Assembly (NCBI RefSeq): GCF_036227485.1
Contig: NZ_CP109479.1
Span: forward strand, 4,898,001 to 4,962,000
From: Streptomyces sp. NBC_01451
GTDB taxonomy: Bacteria; Actinomycetota; Actinomycetes; Streptomycetales; Streptomycetaceae
Length of the DNA: 64,000 nucleotides
Reading direction: 5' to 3'
The position numbers were made by a program, and so were the translations under genes. The stretch's first letter is position 1, and every line of letters starts with the position of its first letter. Below the pieces are notes generated by a model. The model saw only the letters and a list, made by a program, of their open reading frames with translations. It made no database searches and was not told the origin of the DNA. Below are positions 34,828 to 44,800 of the stretch, in pieces.

Positions 34828-35664
34828 ATGAGCCTTCGTCACCGTACCCGCCCCCTGATGGTGATTTGTGCCGGTGTGACCGGTGCCGCATTCCTCACCG
34901 CGTGCAGCTCCGCCTCCGGCACCACCGGGTCCGGGGCGGCGTCCTCGACGCTCCAGGCGGTCATCAAGCGCGGCACGCTGAACGTCGCCAGCTGTCTGAC
35001 GTTCCCGCCGTTCGGCTCGCTCAGCAAGGACAACAAGCCCCAGGGCTTCGACGTCGACGTGGCGACCGCCATGGCCAAGGCGCTCGACGTCAAGGTGAAG
35101 ATCGTCGACACGACGTCCGCCAACCGCATCCCCAACCTCCAGACCAAGAAGGTCGACGCGGTGGTCTGCAACTTCACCACCACCGCCGAACGCGCCAAGC
35201 AGGTCGCGTTCAGCGATCCGTACATCGTCGCGGGCGAGGTCATGCTGGTGAAGAAGAGCAGCGGCATCTCGACCCTCGCCGACCTCACCGGCAAGAAGGT
35301 CGCCGTCACCAAGGGCTCCACCAACGGCGACGCGGTCAAGGCCGGCAACCCCAAGGCCACCATCCAGGAGTACGACACCTCGGCCGCCGCCGTCCTCGCC
35401 GTCAAGCAGGGCCAGGCGGACGCCATGGTCGAGGACTCCAACTTCCTCAACTACCAGGCCAAGCTGGACCCCTCCCTCAAGGTCACCAAGGACTCCGTCG
35501 TGCCGCTGGAGTACAACGGCATCGGCGTCCAGGCGGGCGACCCGACCTGGCTCCAGTGGGTCGACACCTGGCTGCGCGAGTTCAACACCTCCGGCGAGGG
35601 CGCCGCCCTCTACAAGAAGTGGTTCGGCGTCGAGCGACCGTTCCCCCTCAACCCCTCCTACTGA
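34828..35664 (+). CDS. Polar-amino-acid-type ABC substrate-binding lipoprotein
   Basis: A 278-aa binding protein of the SBP_bac_3 family. The lipobox AAFLTAC ends at cysteine 26. The mature protein has the family features RGTLNVASCLTFPPFGSLSKDNKPQGFDVDVATAMAKALDVKVKIVDTT, a VDAVVCNFTTTAERAKQVAFSDPYIVAG segment that lines the ligand cleft, and LAVKQGQADAMVEDSNFLNY in the second lobe. The usual ligand is a polar amino acid, yet the operon ends in a sugar-acid-type kinase, so the substrate is open. The ATG at 34828 follows AAGGGA by 8 nt. First gene of the IclR-controlled operon. Confidence 0.9.
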   Translation: MSLRHRTRPLMVICAGVTGAAFLTACSSASGTTGSGAASSTLQAVIKRGTLNVASCLTFPPFGSLSKDNKPQGFDVDVATAMAKALDVKVKIVDTTSANRIPNLQTKKVDAVVCNFTTTAERAKQVAFSDPYIVAGEVMLVKKSSGISTLADLTGKKVAVTKGSTNGDAVKAGNPKATIQEYDTSAAAVLAVKQGQADAMVEDSNFLNYQAKLDPSLKVTKDSVVPLEYNGIGVQAGDPTWLQWVDTWLREFNTSGEGAALYKKWFGVERPFPLNPSY

Positions 35665-35704
35665 CAGCCCCGTCGACCCGCTGACCTGTTGAGGAGGACC
35701 CGAC

Positions 35705-36439
35705 GTGCTCACCGACTGGAACTACGCACTCCAGGACTGGCCCACCTACCTCGAAGCGGCCTGGCTGTCCCTGCGCCTGTCGCTGGCCGCGTTCGCCCTC
35801 GCCTGCGTTCTCGGCCTGCTCGGCGCACTCGCCCGCAGATCCCGCCACGCCGTCCTGCGCGCACCGGCCGCCGTGTACGTCGAGGTCATCCGCAACACCC
35901 CCGTGCTGCTCCAGATGTTCGTCGCCTACTTCGCCCTGCCCTCCGCGGGCCTCCACCTGACCCCCGTACAGGCGGGCGTCCTCGCGCTCGGCGTCAACGT
36001 GGGCGCCTACCTCACCGAGATCTTCCGGGCCGGCATCCAGGCGGTGCCGCGCGGCCAGAGCGAGGCGGCCCGCGTCCTCGCCCTCGGCCCGGCCCGCACC
36101 TTCGCGCACATCGTCCTCCCGCAGGCGCTGCGCAACGTCTACCCGGCCGTCGTCAACCAGCTCGTGCAGATCATCCTCGGCTCCTCCCTCCTCTCCGCCA
36201 TCTCCGTGCCCGAACTCACCGGCACGGCCACGGTCATCAACTCCCGCACCCTCCTCACCGTCGAGGTCTTCGGCATCGCCGCCGTCCTCTACCTCGTCCT
36301 CACCAACCTGGTCGTCCTCGTGGCCGGCCTGATCGGCCGCGCGGCCTTCAGACCCCCGCTGCGCCCGGCCGCCGTACCGCCCCGCCCACTGGACGCCGTA
36401 CGCCGGCTCCTGCCCGTACGCGTGCGAAAGGAGGCCTGA
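35705..36439 (+). CDS. Amino-acid ABC transporter permease (HisM type), 1
   Basis: A 244-aa inner-membrane permease with about five helices. The coupling motif is present as [43 protein letters not shown] (about 105-150), the EAA loop that contacts the ATPase. The signature [16 protein letters not shown] precedes it. The GTG at 35705 follows GAGGAGG by 7 nt, 40 nt after the binding-protein gene. The Arg/Pro-rich C-terminal tail is unusual but short. It pairs with the next permease as a heterodimer. Confidence 0.92.
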   Translation: MLTDWNYALQDWPTYLEAAWLSLRLSLAAFALACVLGLLGALARRSRHAVLRAPAAVYVEVIRNTPVLLQMFVAYFALPSAGLHLTPVQAGVLALGVNVGAYLTEIFRAGIQAVPRGQSEAARVLALGPARTFAHIVLPQALRNVYPAVVNQLVQIILGSSLLSAISVPELTGTATVINSRTLLTVEVFGIAAVLYLVLTNLVVLVAGLIGRAAFRPPLRPAAVPPRPLDAVRRLLPVRVRKEA

Positions 36440-36444
36440 GCCCC

Positions 36445-37095
36445 ATGGACTGGTCGGTCATCTGGTCGAACCGGGAACTGTTCACCTCGGGGCTGTGGGC
36501 CACCGTGCGGCTGTCCGCCGCCGCCATCGTCACCGGCACCCTCGCCGGGCTGGTCGTGGCGGGCGTACGGACCAGCCGGGTGCCCGTGCTGGCCCAGCTC
36601 GCCCGCGCCTATCTGGAGGTCTTCCGGGGCACCCCGCTCCTCATCCAGATGCTGTTCATCTACTTCGGCGCGGCCTACCTCAACCTCGCCGGCATCACCG
36701 TCTTCGGCGCCGCCCTGCTCGCCCTGACCCTCTACCAGGGCGCCTACATCGCGGAGATCTTCCGCTCGGGCATCGAGGCCGTACCGAAGGGCCAGTGGGA
36801 GGCGGCCAGGGTCCTCGGGCTCGGGCGGGTGCGCAGCTTCGTCTCCGTGGTGCTGCCGCAGACCCGGGCGATCGTGCTGCCCCCGCTCGTCGGCCAGTAC
36901 CTGTCCCTCATCAAGGACACCTCGATCGCCGTCGTCATCGGCTACGTCGAACTGCTCCGCCAGGGACAGGCCGTCATCGACCGCGCGGGCGACCCGGCCA
37001 CCACCTATCTCGCGGTCGCCGTCCTCTACTTCGTCATCTGTTACCCGCTGTCGCTCGTCGTGCGGCGGATGGAACGAAAGGCTGTCCTCGCATGA
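36445..37095 (+). CDS. Amino-acid ABC transporter permease (HisM type), 2
   Basis: A 216-aa permease homologous to the preceding one. [17 protein letters not shown] and the EAA loop [36 protein letters not shown] are clear. Five helices are predicted. The ATG at 36445 lies 5 nt after the previous stop, with AAAGGAGG upstream; the stop overlaps the ATPase start as ATGA. The two permeases form the channel. Confidence 0.92.
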   Translation: MDWSVIWSNRELFTSGLWATVRLSAAAIVTGTLAGLVVAGVRTSRVPVLAQLARAYLEVFRGTPLLIQMLFIYFGAAYLNLAGITVFGAALLALTLYQGAYIAEIFRSGIEAVPKGQWEAARVLGLGRVRSFVSVVLPQTRAIVLPPLVGQYLSLIKDTSIAVVIGYVELLRQGQAVIDRAGDPATTYLAVAVLYFVICYPLSLVVRRMERKAVLA

Positions 37096-37838
37096 CGACC
37101 GCTCCCCCTACGGGTATCTCCCTCACCGGCGTGCACAAGCGGTTCGGCGCGCTGGACGTCCTCAAGGGCGTCGACATCGACGTCGGGGCAGGTGAGGTCG
37201 TCGTCCTGATCGGCGCGAGCGGCTCCGGCAAGTCGACCCTGCTCCGGATCATGTGCGACCTGGAGCGCGCGGACGCCGGTGAGGTGTGGGTCAACGGCGT
37301 CCCTCTCCACGACGCCAAGCGCGCGCCGGAGATCTTCGGGCACGTCGGGATGGTCTTCCAGCAGTTCAACCTCTTCCCGCACAAGACCGCCCTCGGCAAT
37401 GTGACGCTGGCCCTGCGCAAGGTCAGGAAGCTGGCGAAGGCGGAGGCCGAGGAGCGGGGGCGGTCCGCCCTCGAACGGGTCGGGCTGTCCGAGAAGGCCG
37501 ACGCCCACCCGGCCCAGCTCTCCGGCGGACAGCAGCAGCGCGTCGCCATCGCGCGTGCGCTCGCCATGGACCCCGCCGTCATGTTCTTCGACGAACCGAC
37601 CTCCGCGCTCGACCCGGAGCTCGTGGGTGAGGTCACCGGTGTCATGCGGTCGCTGGCCGAGGACGGCATGACCATGGTCGTCGTCACGCACGAGATGCGG
37701 TTCGCGAGGGACACGGCGGACCGGGTCGTGTTCATGGACGGCGGCGTCGTGCTCGAACAGGGCCCGCCGGAGCGGGTGTTCGGGTTTCCGGAACAGGCGC
37801 GGACTCAGCAGTTCCTGCGGCGGGTGCTGGAGACCTAG
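37092..37838 (+). CDS. Amino-acid ABC transporter ATPase (GlnQ type)
   Basis: A 248-aa ATPase with Walker [10 protein letters not shown] (about 40-48), Q-loop [17 protein letters not shown], signature LSGGQQQR (about 143-150), Walker [15 protein letters not shown] and H-loop VVVTHEM. It energises the two permeases above. It starts in an ATGA overlap with the second permease. About 315 nt with a dispersed repeat separate it from the kinase gene, so the kinase may be a separate or read-through unit. Confidence 0.95.
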   Translation: MTTAPPTGISLTGVHKRFGALDVLKGVDIDVGAGEVVVLIGASGSGKSTLLRIMCDLERADAGEVWVNGVPLHDAKRAPEIFGHVGMVFQQFNLFPHKTALGNVTLALRKVRKLAKAEAEERGRSALERVGLSEKADAHPAQLSGGQQQRVAIARALAMDPAVMFFDEPTSALDPELVGEVTGVMRSLAEDGMTMVVVTHEMRFARDTADRVVFMDGGVVLEQGPPERVFGFPEQARTQQFLRRVLET

Positions 37839-38153
37839 GGCCCGGGGGATGGACGGGTGGTTCTTTGGCCGCGGGGCGGTCGGGGCTGGTCGCGCAGTTC
37901 CCCGCGCCCCTGTCGGGGCGCTGTCGCGCGCCCTCCTTCACCGGGTCCGCTCGGATCAGCGGTCCGCTGGCCGGCAGCCGTCCGACCGCGGCCAGACCGC
38001 CGGTAGCCGCCCGTTCATAGCCGCCGTCGGCAGCCCTCTGCCGGTCGCCGCCCGTCGGCAGCCCCGGACGACAGTCTCCGGCCCGCCAGACCCCCGCCCG
38101 CAGACCCCCGCGCGCCCGCAGCACCCTCCGCCCGCGCTCAAGGAGCACCCCTC
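37839..38153 (+). repeat. Intergenic region with dispersed Streptomyces repeat
   Basis: Between the ATPase and kinase genes, 37866-37922 carries the sequence around GGTCGCGCAGTTCCCCGCG, a GC-rich imperfect hairpin element often seen in Streptomyces intergenic DNA. Close copies lie near 41815-41876 and, more divergent and inverted, at 53872-53950. The rest (37923-38140) shows no convincing gene. An AAGGAGC ribosome site for the kinase ends it. Confidence 0.55.
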
Positions 38154-39125
38154 GTGTTCGTCCCGCCTCCGCGCACCTCTCCGTACGGCCCCGATGTCGT
38201 CTGTCTCGGGGAGACCATGGCCGTGCTGAGTCCGCCCGACGCGTCGTCGCTCGGCCGGCAGACGTACCTCTCGCTGGGTGTCGGCGGGGCCGAGTCCAAT
38301 GTGGCCTGCGGGCTTGCCGTGCTCGGGCACCGGGCGGCCTGGGTCGGCCGGGTGGGGGCCGATCCGCTGGGGCGGCGTGTTCTCGACGAGCTCGCCGGGC
38401 GGGGTGTCGACGTGTCCGCCGTCGAGACCGACCCCGAGAGGTCCACCGGCGTCTACTTCAAGGACCCCGCCGCCGACGGCACCCGCACCTACTACTACCG
38501 CCGCGACTCCGCCGCCACCCTCATGGGCCCCGGCCTGGCCCGGCTCCCCCTGCTGGCCGCGGCGCGCCTCCTGCACGTCTCCGGCATCACCGCCGCCCTC
38601 TCCGACAGCTGCGCCGAACTGCTCACCGCTCTCGTCGTCCGGCGGGCGGTGCCCGGCCCCCTCGTCTCCTTCGACGTCAACCACCGGCCCGCCCTCTGGC
38701 GCCACCGCCCCGCCGGCACGGCGCCCGCCGCCCTGCTGGAACTGGCCCGCGCCGCGGACATCGTCTTCGTCGGCCGCGACGAGGCCGAGGCCCTGTGGGA
38801 CACCGGCAAACCCGGGGAGATCCGGGACCTGCTGCGCCCGGCCCGCGTGATCGTCGTCAAGGACGCCGGTCACGGAGCGACGTCGTACGGGGCGGACGGC
38901 ACGGAGGTCTTCGTGCCCACGCCCGCCTCCCGCGTCGTCGAACGGGTCGGCGCGGGCGATGCCTTCGCAGCCGGGTATCTTGCGGCCCTGCTCGAAGATC
39001 GGGATGCCGCGGCGGGGCTCACGCTGGGGCACCGGATGGCCGCGGTTACCCTGGGCACCCGTGAGGACGTCCCCACCGCTGTGGACCGCGTTGAGCTGCG
39101 GAGACTATTCCCGCCGGACGTGTGA
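38154..39125 (+). CDS. PfkB family sugar kinase, 2-keto-3-deoxygluconate-kinase-like
   Basis: A 323-aa ribokinase-fold kinase. The first motif is VGGAESNVACGLAVLGHRAAWVGRVGADPLGRRVL, the second is the catalytic GAGDAFAAGYLAALLED near residue 262 (Asp as base). Relatives with VCLGETMAVLSPP starts phosphorylate 2-keto-3-deoxygluconate. Placed after an IclR-controlled transporter, it hints that the imported compound is a sugar acid or related molecule, although the transporter is of the amino-acid class. The GTG at 38154 follows AAGGAG by 8 nt. Confidence 0.88.
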   Translation: MFVPPPRTSPYGPDVVCLGETMAVLSPPDASSLGRQTYLSLGVGGAESNVACGLAVLGHRAAWVGRVGADPLGRRVLDELAGRGVDVSAVETDPERSTGVYFKDPAADGTRTYYYRRDSAATLMGPGLARLPLLAAARLLHVSGITAALSDSCAELLTALVVRRAVPGPLVSFDVNHRPALWRHRPAGTAPAALLELARAADIVFVGRDEAEALWDTGKPGEIRDLLRPARVIVVKDAGHGATSYGADGTEVFVPTPASRVVERVGAGDAFAAGYLAALLEDRDAAAGLTLGHRMAAVTLGTREDVPTAVDRVELRRLFPPDV

Positions 39126-39287
39126 CATTGCCGCAGCCCCCTGCCGGCACGTTGTGTGCTAGCGTGGTTTTCAGTTGCAGTTGTGGTTCCCAAAGATTTC
39201 GGTGTTCTTCTCCGGTCGGGGCAATCATTCCGGCGACGCGGGGTCCGCACGGTGCGGGCCCCCGAGCATGCCCCAAGGAGATTTAAC

Positions 39288-39491
39288 ATGGCCACCGGTA
39301 CCGTGAAGTGGTTCAACGCGGAAAAGGGCTTCGGCTTCATCGAGCAGGACGGCGGCGGCGCCGACGTTTTCGCTCACTACTCGAACATCGCCACCCAGGG
39401 CTTTCGTGAGCTCCACGAGGGCCAGAAGGTGACGTTCGACGTCACGCAGGGTCAGAAGGGCCCCCAGGCGGAGAACATCCTCCCCGCCTGA
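39288..39491 (+). CDS. Cold-shock domain protein (CspA family)
   Basis: A 67-aa nucleic-acid-binding protein with RNP1 (KGFGFI) and RNP2 (VFAHY) motifs and the usual start [18 protein letters not shown]. It should act as an RNA chaperone. The ATG at 39288 follows AAGGAG by 6 nt. The leader is long: a -10-like TAGCGT at 39160-39165 suggests about 115 nt of untranslated RNA, as in regulated cold-shock genes. It ends at a strong hairpin. The DEAD-box helicase downstream belongs to the same functional group. Confidence 0.95.
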   Translation: MATGTVKWFNAEKGFGFIEQDGGGADVFAHYSNIATQGFRELHEGQKVTFDVTQGQKGPQAENILPA

Positions 39492-39545
39492 TCCGCGTGA
39501 TCCTGGCGGTCCACTAGTGGACCGACAACGACACACGTGATTGTG

Positions 39546-39591
39546 GCCGGGGCCCGCACCTAGGGGTGCGGGCCCCGGCTCACAGTTTTTT
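39546..39591 (+). terminator. Rho-independent terminator of cold-shock gene
   Basis: A perfect 15-bp stem (39546-39560 with 39565-39579) and a TAGG loop are followed after six bases by a T-run (39586-39591). It ends the cold-shock transcript and separates it from the DEAD-box gene. Confidence 0.92.
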
Positions 39592-39776
39592 AGGGACGGT
39601 TTCGCGCCGGACTCCGGTTGCCCGTCCCTGGTTCTCAGGGGTTGATCCCCTTCACCGCTCGTTTCCTTTCGGCCCGTCCCCACGGCCCTTTTCGTCCTGT
39701 GTGCCGCCGCTCTCCCGCTGCGGACACTGACCGCTGCCGTGATTCTGTCGACGTGCCGCATTGAGGAAGGTTCTGC

Positions 39777-41345
39777 ATGAACCGGTCGTTCGCCGACCTG
39801 GGCCTGCCGCCCTCGCTGCTGGCCTCCCTCACCGTCGAGGGCATCACCGTCCCCTTCCCGATCCAGGCGGCCACGCTGCCGGACACCCTCGCGGGCCGCG
39901 ACGTCATGGGCCGTGGTCAGACCGGCTCGGGCAAGACCCTGGCCTTCGGCCTGGCCATGCTGGCCCGCCTCGCAGGACAGACCGCCGAAGCGGGACGCCC
40001 GCTGGCACTCGTCCTCGTACCGACCCGTGAACTCGCCCAGCAGGTCGTGGACGCGCTCACCCCGCACGCCCGCGCCATGAGCCTGCGGATGACCACGATC
40101 GTCGGCGGGCTGCCCATCGCCCGTCAGGCCCGTGCGCTGGGCGCCGGCACCGAGGTCGTCATCGCGACGCCCGGCCGGCTCCGCGACCTCGTCGACCGCC
40201 GCGACTGCCGCCTCGACCGTGTCTCCGTCACCGTCCTCGACGAGGCCGACCAGATGGTCGACATGGGCTTCCTGCCGCAGGTCACCTATCTGCTCGACCA
40301 GGTGCCGCGCAAGGGCCAGCGCATGCTGTTCTCCGCCACGCTCGACGCGGACGTCGGCCGGCTCGCCCGCCGCTACCTGCACGAGCCCGTGGTGCACCAG
40401 ACCGACCCGCACGCCGGCGCCGTCACGACGATGGAGCACCACGTGCTCTACGTCGACGACGTCGACAAGAAGACGGTCGCCACCGAGATCGCCGCCCGCG
40501 ACGGGCGTGTCCTGATGTTCATGGACACCCGGCGCAGCGTCGACCGCCTCACCAAGCACCTGCTGAAGAGCGGTGTGCGTGCGGCGGCCCTGCACGGCGG
40601 CCGTTCCCAGCCCCAACGCACGCGTACGCTCGCCCAGTTCAAGACCGGCGAGGTCACCGTGCTGGTCGCGTCCGACGTCGCCGCCCGGGGCATCCACATC
40701 GACGACCTCGACCTGGTCGTCAACGTGGACCCGCCCGGCGGCGCCAAGGACTACCTCCACCGCGGCGGCCGTACGGCCCGTGCGGGAGCCTCCGGCAGCG
40801 TGGTCACGCTGGTCCTGCCCGAGCAGCGCCGCGAGATGCGGAGCCTGACCCGGGCGGCGGGCGTCGAGCCGAACACGGCGAAGGTCTCCCCCGGTGCCGC
40901 GGAACTGACCCGCATCACCGGAGCCCGTACGCCTTCCGGCATACCCGTGGTCATCCCGGTTCCGGCCGCGACCCCGCCGTCCGCCCCCAAGGGTGACGGC
41001 TCCGGCGGCCGGTCCAGGTCCTCGCGGTCCCGGTCCGGTTCGGGCTCGGGAGCCGGTGCTGGATCCGGTTCGGGCTCGCGCTCCCGTCGCGGGTCCGCCG
41101 AGGGCGGTGCGGCCACAGCGCGCACGGCCGGCGGCGGCGCCGCGGGCAAGACCCGTACGACGGGCGGCGGCACCGCCAAGAAGGCGTCGCGTCCGACCGG
41201 TGGCGGTGCCAAGCCGCCGCGTGTGTCGGGCGGGAACCCGTCCGCCCGTACGGAGCAGGACCCCACCGGCGAGCCACGCAGCCGCCGGCGCCGGGCGCCC
41301 CGCAACAGGCGCCCGGGCTCCTCCGACGCACGTCAGGCCGGCTGA
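39777..41345 (+). CDS. DEAD-box ATP-dependent RNA helicase
   Basis: A 522-aa RNA helicase. The motifs in order are Q-motif (FPIQAATLP), I GQTGSGKT, Ia PTRELAQQ, Ib TPGRL, II DEAD, III SAT, V VASDVAARGIHI and VI HRGGRTARAG. The C-terminal 150 residues are disordered, rich in Gly/Ser/Arg (SRSSRSRSGSGSGAGAGSGS), and probably bind RNA. It should unwind structured RNA in ribosome assembly or mRNA turnover, fitting its cold-shock neighbour. The ATG at 39777 follows GAGGAAGG by 6 nt. Confidence 0.95.
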   Translation: MNRSFADLGLPPSLLASLTVEGITVPFPIQAATLPDTLAGRDVMGRGQTGSGKTLAFGLAMLARLAGQTAEAGRPLALVLVPTRELAQQVVDALTPHARAMSLRMTTIVGGLPIARQARALGAGTEVVIATPGRLRDLVDRRDCRLDRVSVTVLDEADQMVDMGFLPQVTYLLDQVPRKGQRMLFSATLDADVGRLARRYLHEPVVHQTDPHAGAVTTMEHHVLYVDDVDKKTVATEIAARDGRVLMFMDTRRSVDRLTKHLLKSGVRAAALHGGRSQPQRTRTLAQFKTGEVTVLVASDVAARGIHIDDLDLVVNVDPPGGAKDYLHRGGRTARAGASGSVVTLVLPEQRREMRSLTRAAGVEPNTAKVSPGAAELTRITGARTPSGIPVVIPVPAATPPSAPKGDGSGGRSRSSRSRSGSGSGAGAGSGSGSRSRRGSAEGGAATARTAGGGAAGKTRTTGGGTAKKASRPTGGGAKPPRVSGGNPSARTEQDPTGEPRSRRRRAPRNRRPGSSDARQAG

Positions 41346-41489
41346 CCCCAGCCCCGAGCCTCAGCGTCGTTCAAGCTCCACCCAGCCGGTTGGTGTCAGG
41401 CCGACCGGCGCCCGCGTCACCTGGCCCGGCACGACTGGCGGGCCCCGGAACAACTGACCCCGGACCCTTCTCTGACCTGCGGAGGCACC

Positions 41490-41777
41490 ATGCGTTGTGT
41501 GATCGCCCGATTCCCGTTCGACCTGATCATGAGCGAGGTCACGCACAAGATGGACGGGGTCGCTCCCGAGCCCATCACCAGTGCGGCCGTCGGCATCGGT
41601 GGCGTGGACTACCCCGTCAAGCAGGTCGGCGCGGTCATCACCCGCCTCGACCGGCGGGACTTCACCGAGAAGGAGATGATCGCCGCGCTGAACCGGCTCG
41701 GCTTCACCTGCCGTCCGGCCGCGCCGGCTGCCCCGGCCCGTCCGGCGGTCATCGACCCGTGGGCCGAAATGCAGTAA
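41490..41777 (+). CDS. Small conserved protein downstream of DEAD-box helicase
   Basis: A 95-aa soluble protein, MRCVIARFPFDLIMSEVTHKMDGVAPEPITSAAVGIGG at the start and a helical LDRRDFTEKEMIAALNRLGFTC block before a Pro/Ala tail. I recall close relatives beside DEAD-box/cold-shock genes in other Streptomyces but no function. The ATG at 41490 follows GCGGAGG by 4 nt. It may belong to the same cold-response group. Confidence 0.75.
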   Translation: MRCVIARFPFDLIMSEVTHKMDGVAPEPITSAAVGIGGVDYPVKQVGAVITRLDRRDFTEKEMIAALNRLGFTCRPAAPAAPARPAVIDPWAEMQ

Positions 41778-41814
41778 CGCTCCGCTGGTTGGGCGGTGCG
41801 TGGTCCGGCGGTGC

Positions 41815-41876
41815 CTTTTCGGCCGCGGGCGTGTGGTGGTTGCTCGCGCAGTTCCCCGCGCCCCTGAGGGGGGCGC
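41815..41876 (+). repeat. Dispersed intergenic repeat, second copy
   Basis: The core CTCGCGCAGTTCCCCGCG and its GCGCCCCTGAGGGG extension match the copy at 37866-37922 closely. It lies between the small conserved gene and the convergent GH84 gene and may work as a terminator. Confidence 0.6.
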
Positions 41877-41894
41877 GGGTGAACCGTCCGGATT

Positions 41895-44800
41895 TCAGTT
41901 GACCGGTACTCCCGTCACTGTCGCGGCCAGTGGGTACGCGCCCGTTTTCAGGGGTGTACCGACTTTCCCCGTCGCTGTTGTCACCGGTACGAGGGTGCCG
42001 GCGTCGGCCGTTGTGACGTAGGCCGTGTCGCCGTTCCAGTCGAGGGCGACGTCGAAGGCGGAGCGGCCGACGGTCACCGGGGTTCCCGGAGCGCCGGTCA
42101 CCGTGTCGAGCGGGGTGATCGTGTCACCGTTGCTCGCGCTGACCCAGAGGGTGCGGCCGTCCGGCGAGACGGCGAGGCCGTACGCCTGGCCGGTGACCAG
42201 GTAGGTCGGGCGGGTGTCGTTCGTGGCGGTGTCGATGGGGGTGACCGTCGAGCCGCCGGAGTCGGACACGTACACCGTCCGCCCGTCGGGAGCCGCGACC
42301 ACGTTGAACGGGTTCGGGCCGACCGCGATCGGCGTTCCGGCCCTGCCGGTCGCGATGTCCACCGGACTCACCGTGCTGTCGTGGATGTTCGCCACGTACA
42401 GGGTGGTGCCGTCCGGCGTGATCGCCATGTTCTCCGGGCCGTCGCCCACCGTGATCTTCGCGCCCGCCGTTTCGGTGGCGAGGTCGATCGGCTGGACCGC
42501 GTCGTCGGAGTAGTCCGCGACCCAGAGGGTCCGGCCGTCGGGCGTGAGGGCGAGGCCCGCCGGTACGTCCCCGACTGCCACGGTCGCGGTGACCTTCGCG
42601 GCGGCGACGTCGATGACGCTCACCGTGTCCGAACCCTGGTTCGCCGCATAGGCGGTACGGCCGTCCGGGCTGACCACGACCTCACCCGGGTTGTTGCCGA
42701 CGGGGATCTCCGTCGACGTGCCGGAGGCCAGGTCAACCGAACTGACCGATGCGCCACTGAAGTTGGCGGTGAGGGCTCGTGCGGCGGCTCCTCCGCCGCT
42801 GTCGACTCCCTTTATCTGTACGGGAATTGATCGGCTCAGCAGGTCATCTCCGCTGACGGTGACCGATCTTGTGCCTGCTCCCGCCCCGCTCGCCGCCGTG
42901 AAGGTCAGGGTCGTGGTGGCCTTGCCGCCCGCCGGGACGGTGACCGAGCCGGACGACGGGGTGACCGTCAGGCCGTCGACCTCCCCGATCCTCCAGGTTG
43001 CCGTTCCGCTGGTGGTGGAGCGGTTGTCGGCGATGGTGAGGGTGGCTGTGGTGGTGGCGCCGGGGGTCAGGGAGAGGGATGTGGGGGTGAAGGAGGCGTC
43101 CGGGCCGGGGTCGGGGGCCGCTCGCAGGGTCGCGTCGAAGAGGAAGCGGTCCAGTACGCCGGGGGCGATCTGCTGCGGGACGGAGTCGAGTCGCTTGCGC
43201 TGCGACTGGAGGCGGGCGTAGAGGGTGGATACGGCGTCCGTGTCGCCGTTCGTCTGCGCGAGCATCAGCTGTACGGCCGTTGTGCCCGCCTCGCCGTATG
43301 CGCCCAGTTTGTCGAGCCAGGCCGAGGTCTCGGTCAGGAAGCGTGAGTTGGGGAGGTGGGCGCGGAGGTCGGCGGGGGTGGCGGCCATCGCCGTGAAGTA
43401 GGCGGTGAGTGCGCGGGCCGCCTTGTCGATGCCGTCGCCGGTCCCGTACGCGGTCGTGAACGCCTTGAGGAGCGGGGTGAGGGTCGGGGACTCGCCGGCG
43501 TCCAGGAGGGAGGAGTAGCTGTTCTCCGCGAAGACGCGGAGGGAGGCGGCCGTGGACCCGGGTGCGGTGGCGTCGGCTGCGAAGTCCCGCACCGAGGCCA
43601 GGAAGGCCGCTCGGGGGTCGTACGCCGTCGGGTTCCAGGCGTAGGACGCCGAGGTGAAGAGGGCGAGTTTGCTGGCCTCCGCCTGGATCATCGGGTTGGC
43701 GGTGATGCCCGTGACCTGGCCGGCCACGCCTGCCTCGCGGCCCGTGTAGGGGCCCAGGAGGAGGCGGCTGGTGGTGTAGTCGTTCACCGGGTAGTTGTCC
43801 CAGACGAGGATGGGGTGGCCGAACAACTCCCTTGCCTGGCGGGCCTGTTCGGTGCTGATCGTCGGCGCGATGACGCCGACGCCGGTCCATTCGACGACGA
43901 CCGAGGGGTCCAGTCCCTCGCGCAGGGCGGTCTTGTACGGGGAGCCGGCGAGGTCCGAGTACTCGGTCGGGACCATCTCCAGCGGGGTCACGTCGTCGTG
44001 CGCGGAGACGAAGTCCTCGACGACGGCGTTGAGGAGCGCCGACTGCGCGGCGCCCGCCGCGCCGCCTCCGGTGCCGAACTTCTGCTCGTCGGCGGGGCAG
44101 TTCCACGCCGTGTAGCTGATGTCGTCCAGCGGTACGGCGAACGAGCGCACACCGATCGCGTACAGCGACTCGAACTTGGCGACCAGTGCCTTGACGTCGG
44201 CGGCCGAGGAGTAGCAGACCGAGAGGCCGGGCGAGAGGGCGTAGGTGAAGCGGACGTGGTTCGCCGTGGCGCGGTCGACCAGTTGCTTCAGGGTCGCCAG
44301 TTGGGCGGGCGGGTAGTCGTCGCGCCAGTTCGCGCGCAGATACGGGTCGTCCTTGGGGGAGTAGACGTACACGTTCTGTTTCGTGCGGCCGTAGAAGTCG
44401 AGTTGGGAGAGGCGGTCCTGTTGGGTCCAGGGGGCGCCGTAGAAGCCCTCGACCACTCCGCGCAGGGCGGTCGTCGGCCAGTCCCGGACGGTTGTGGCGG
44501 GGACCGAGCGATGGGTGACGAGCTGGCGGAGGGTCTGGGCCGCGTAGAAGGTGCCCGTGGGGTCGACGCCGGACAGGGCGACGGTGCCCTTGCCGGTGGC
44601 CAGCGTGTAGCCGCCGGAGGGGAGTCCGGTGGGGGGTTTAGCGTGCAGGTGCTTGAGCGCCTTTGCCGTGGCCGGGTTCTCGGTGGGGCCGCCGACGTAG
44701 ACGGTGAGGGCGGCGGGGGGTGCCGGGCGGCCGGCGGCGACGGTACGGATGGTGCGGGCGCCGGCGTCGCGCAGTACGCGTTCGACGAGGGCGCGGGCGG

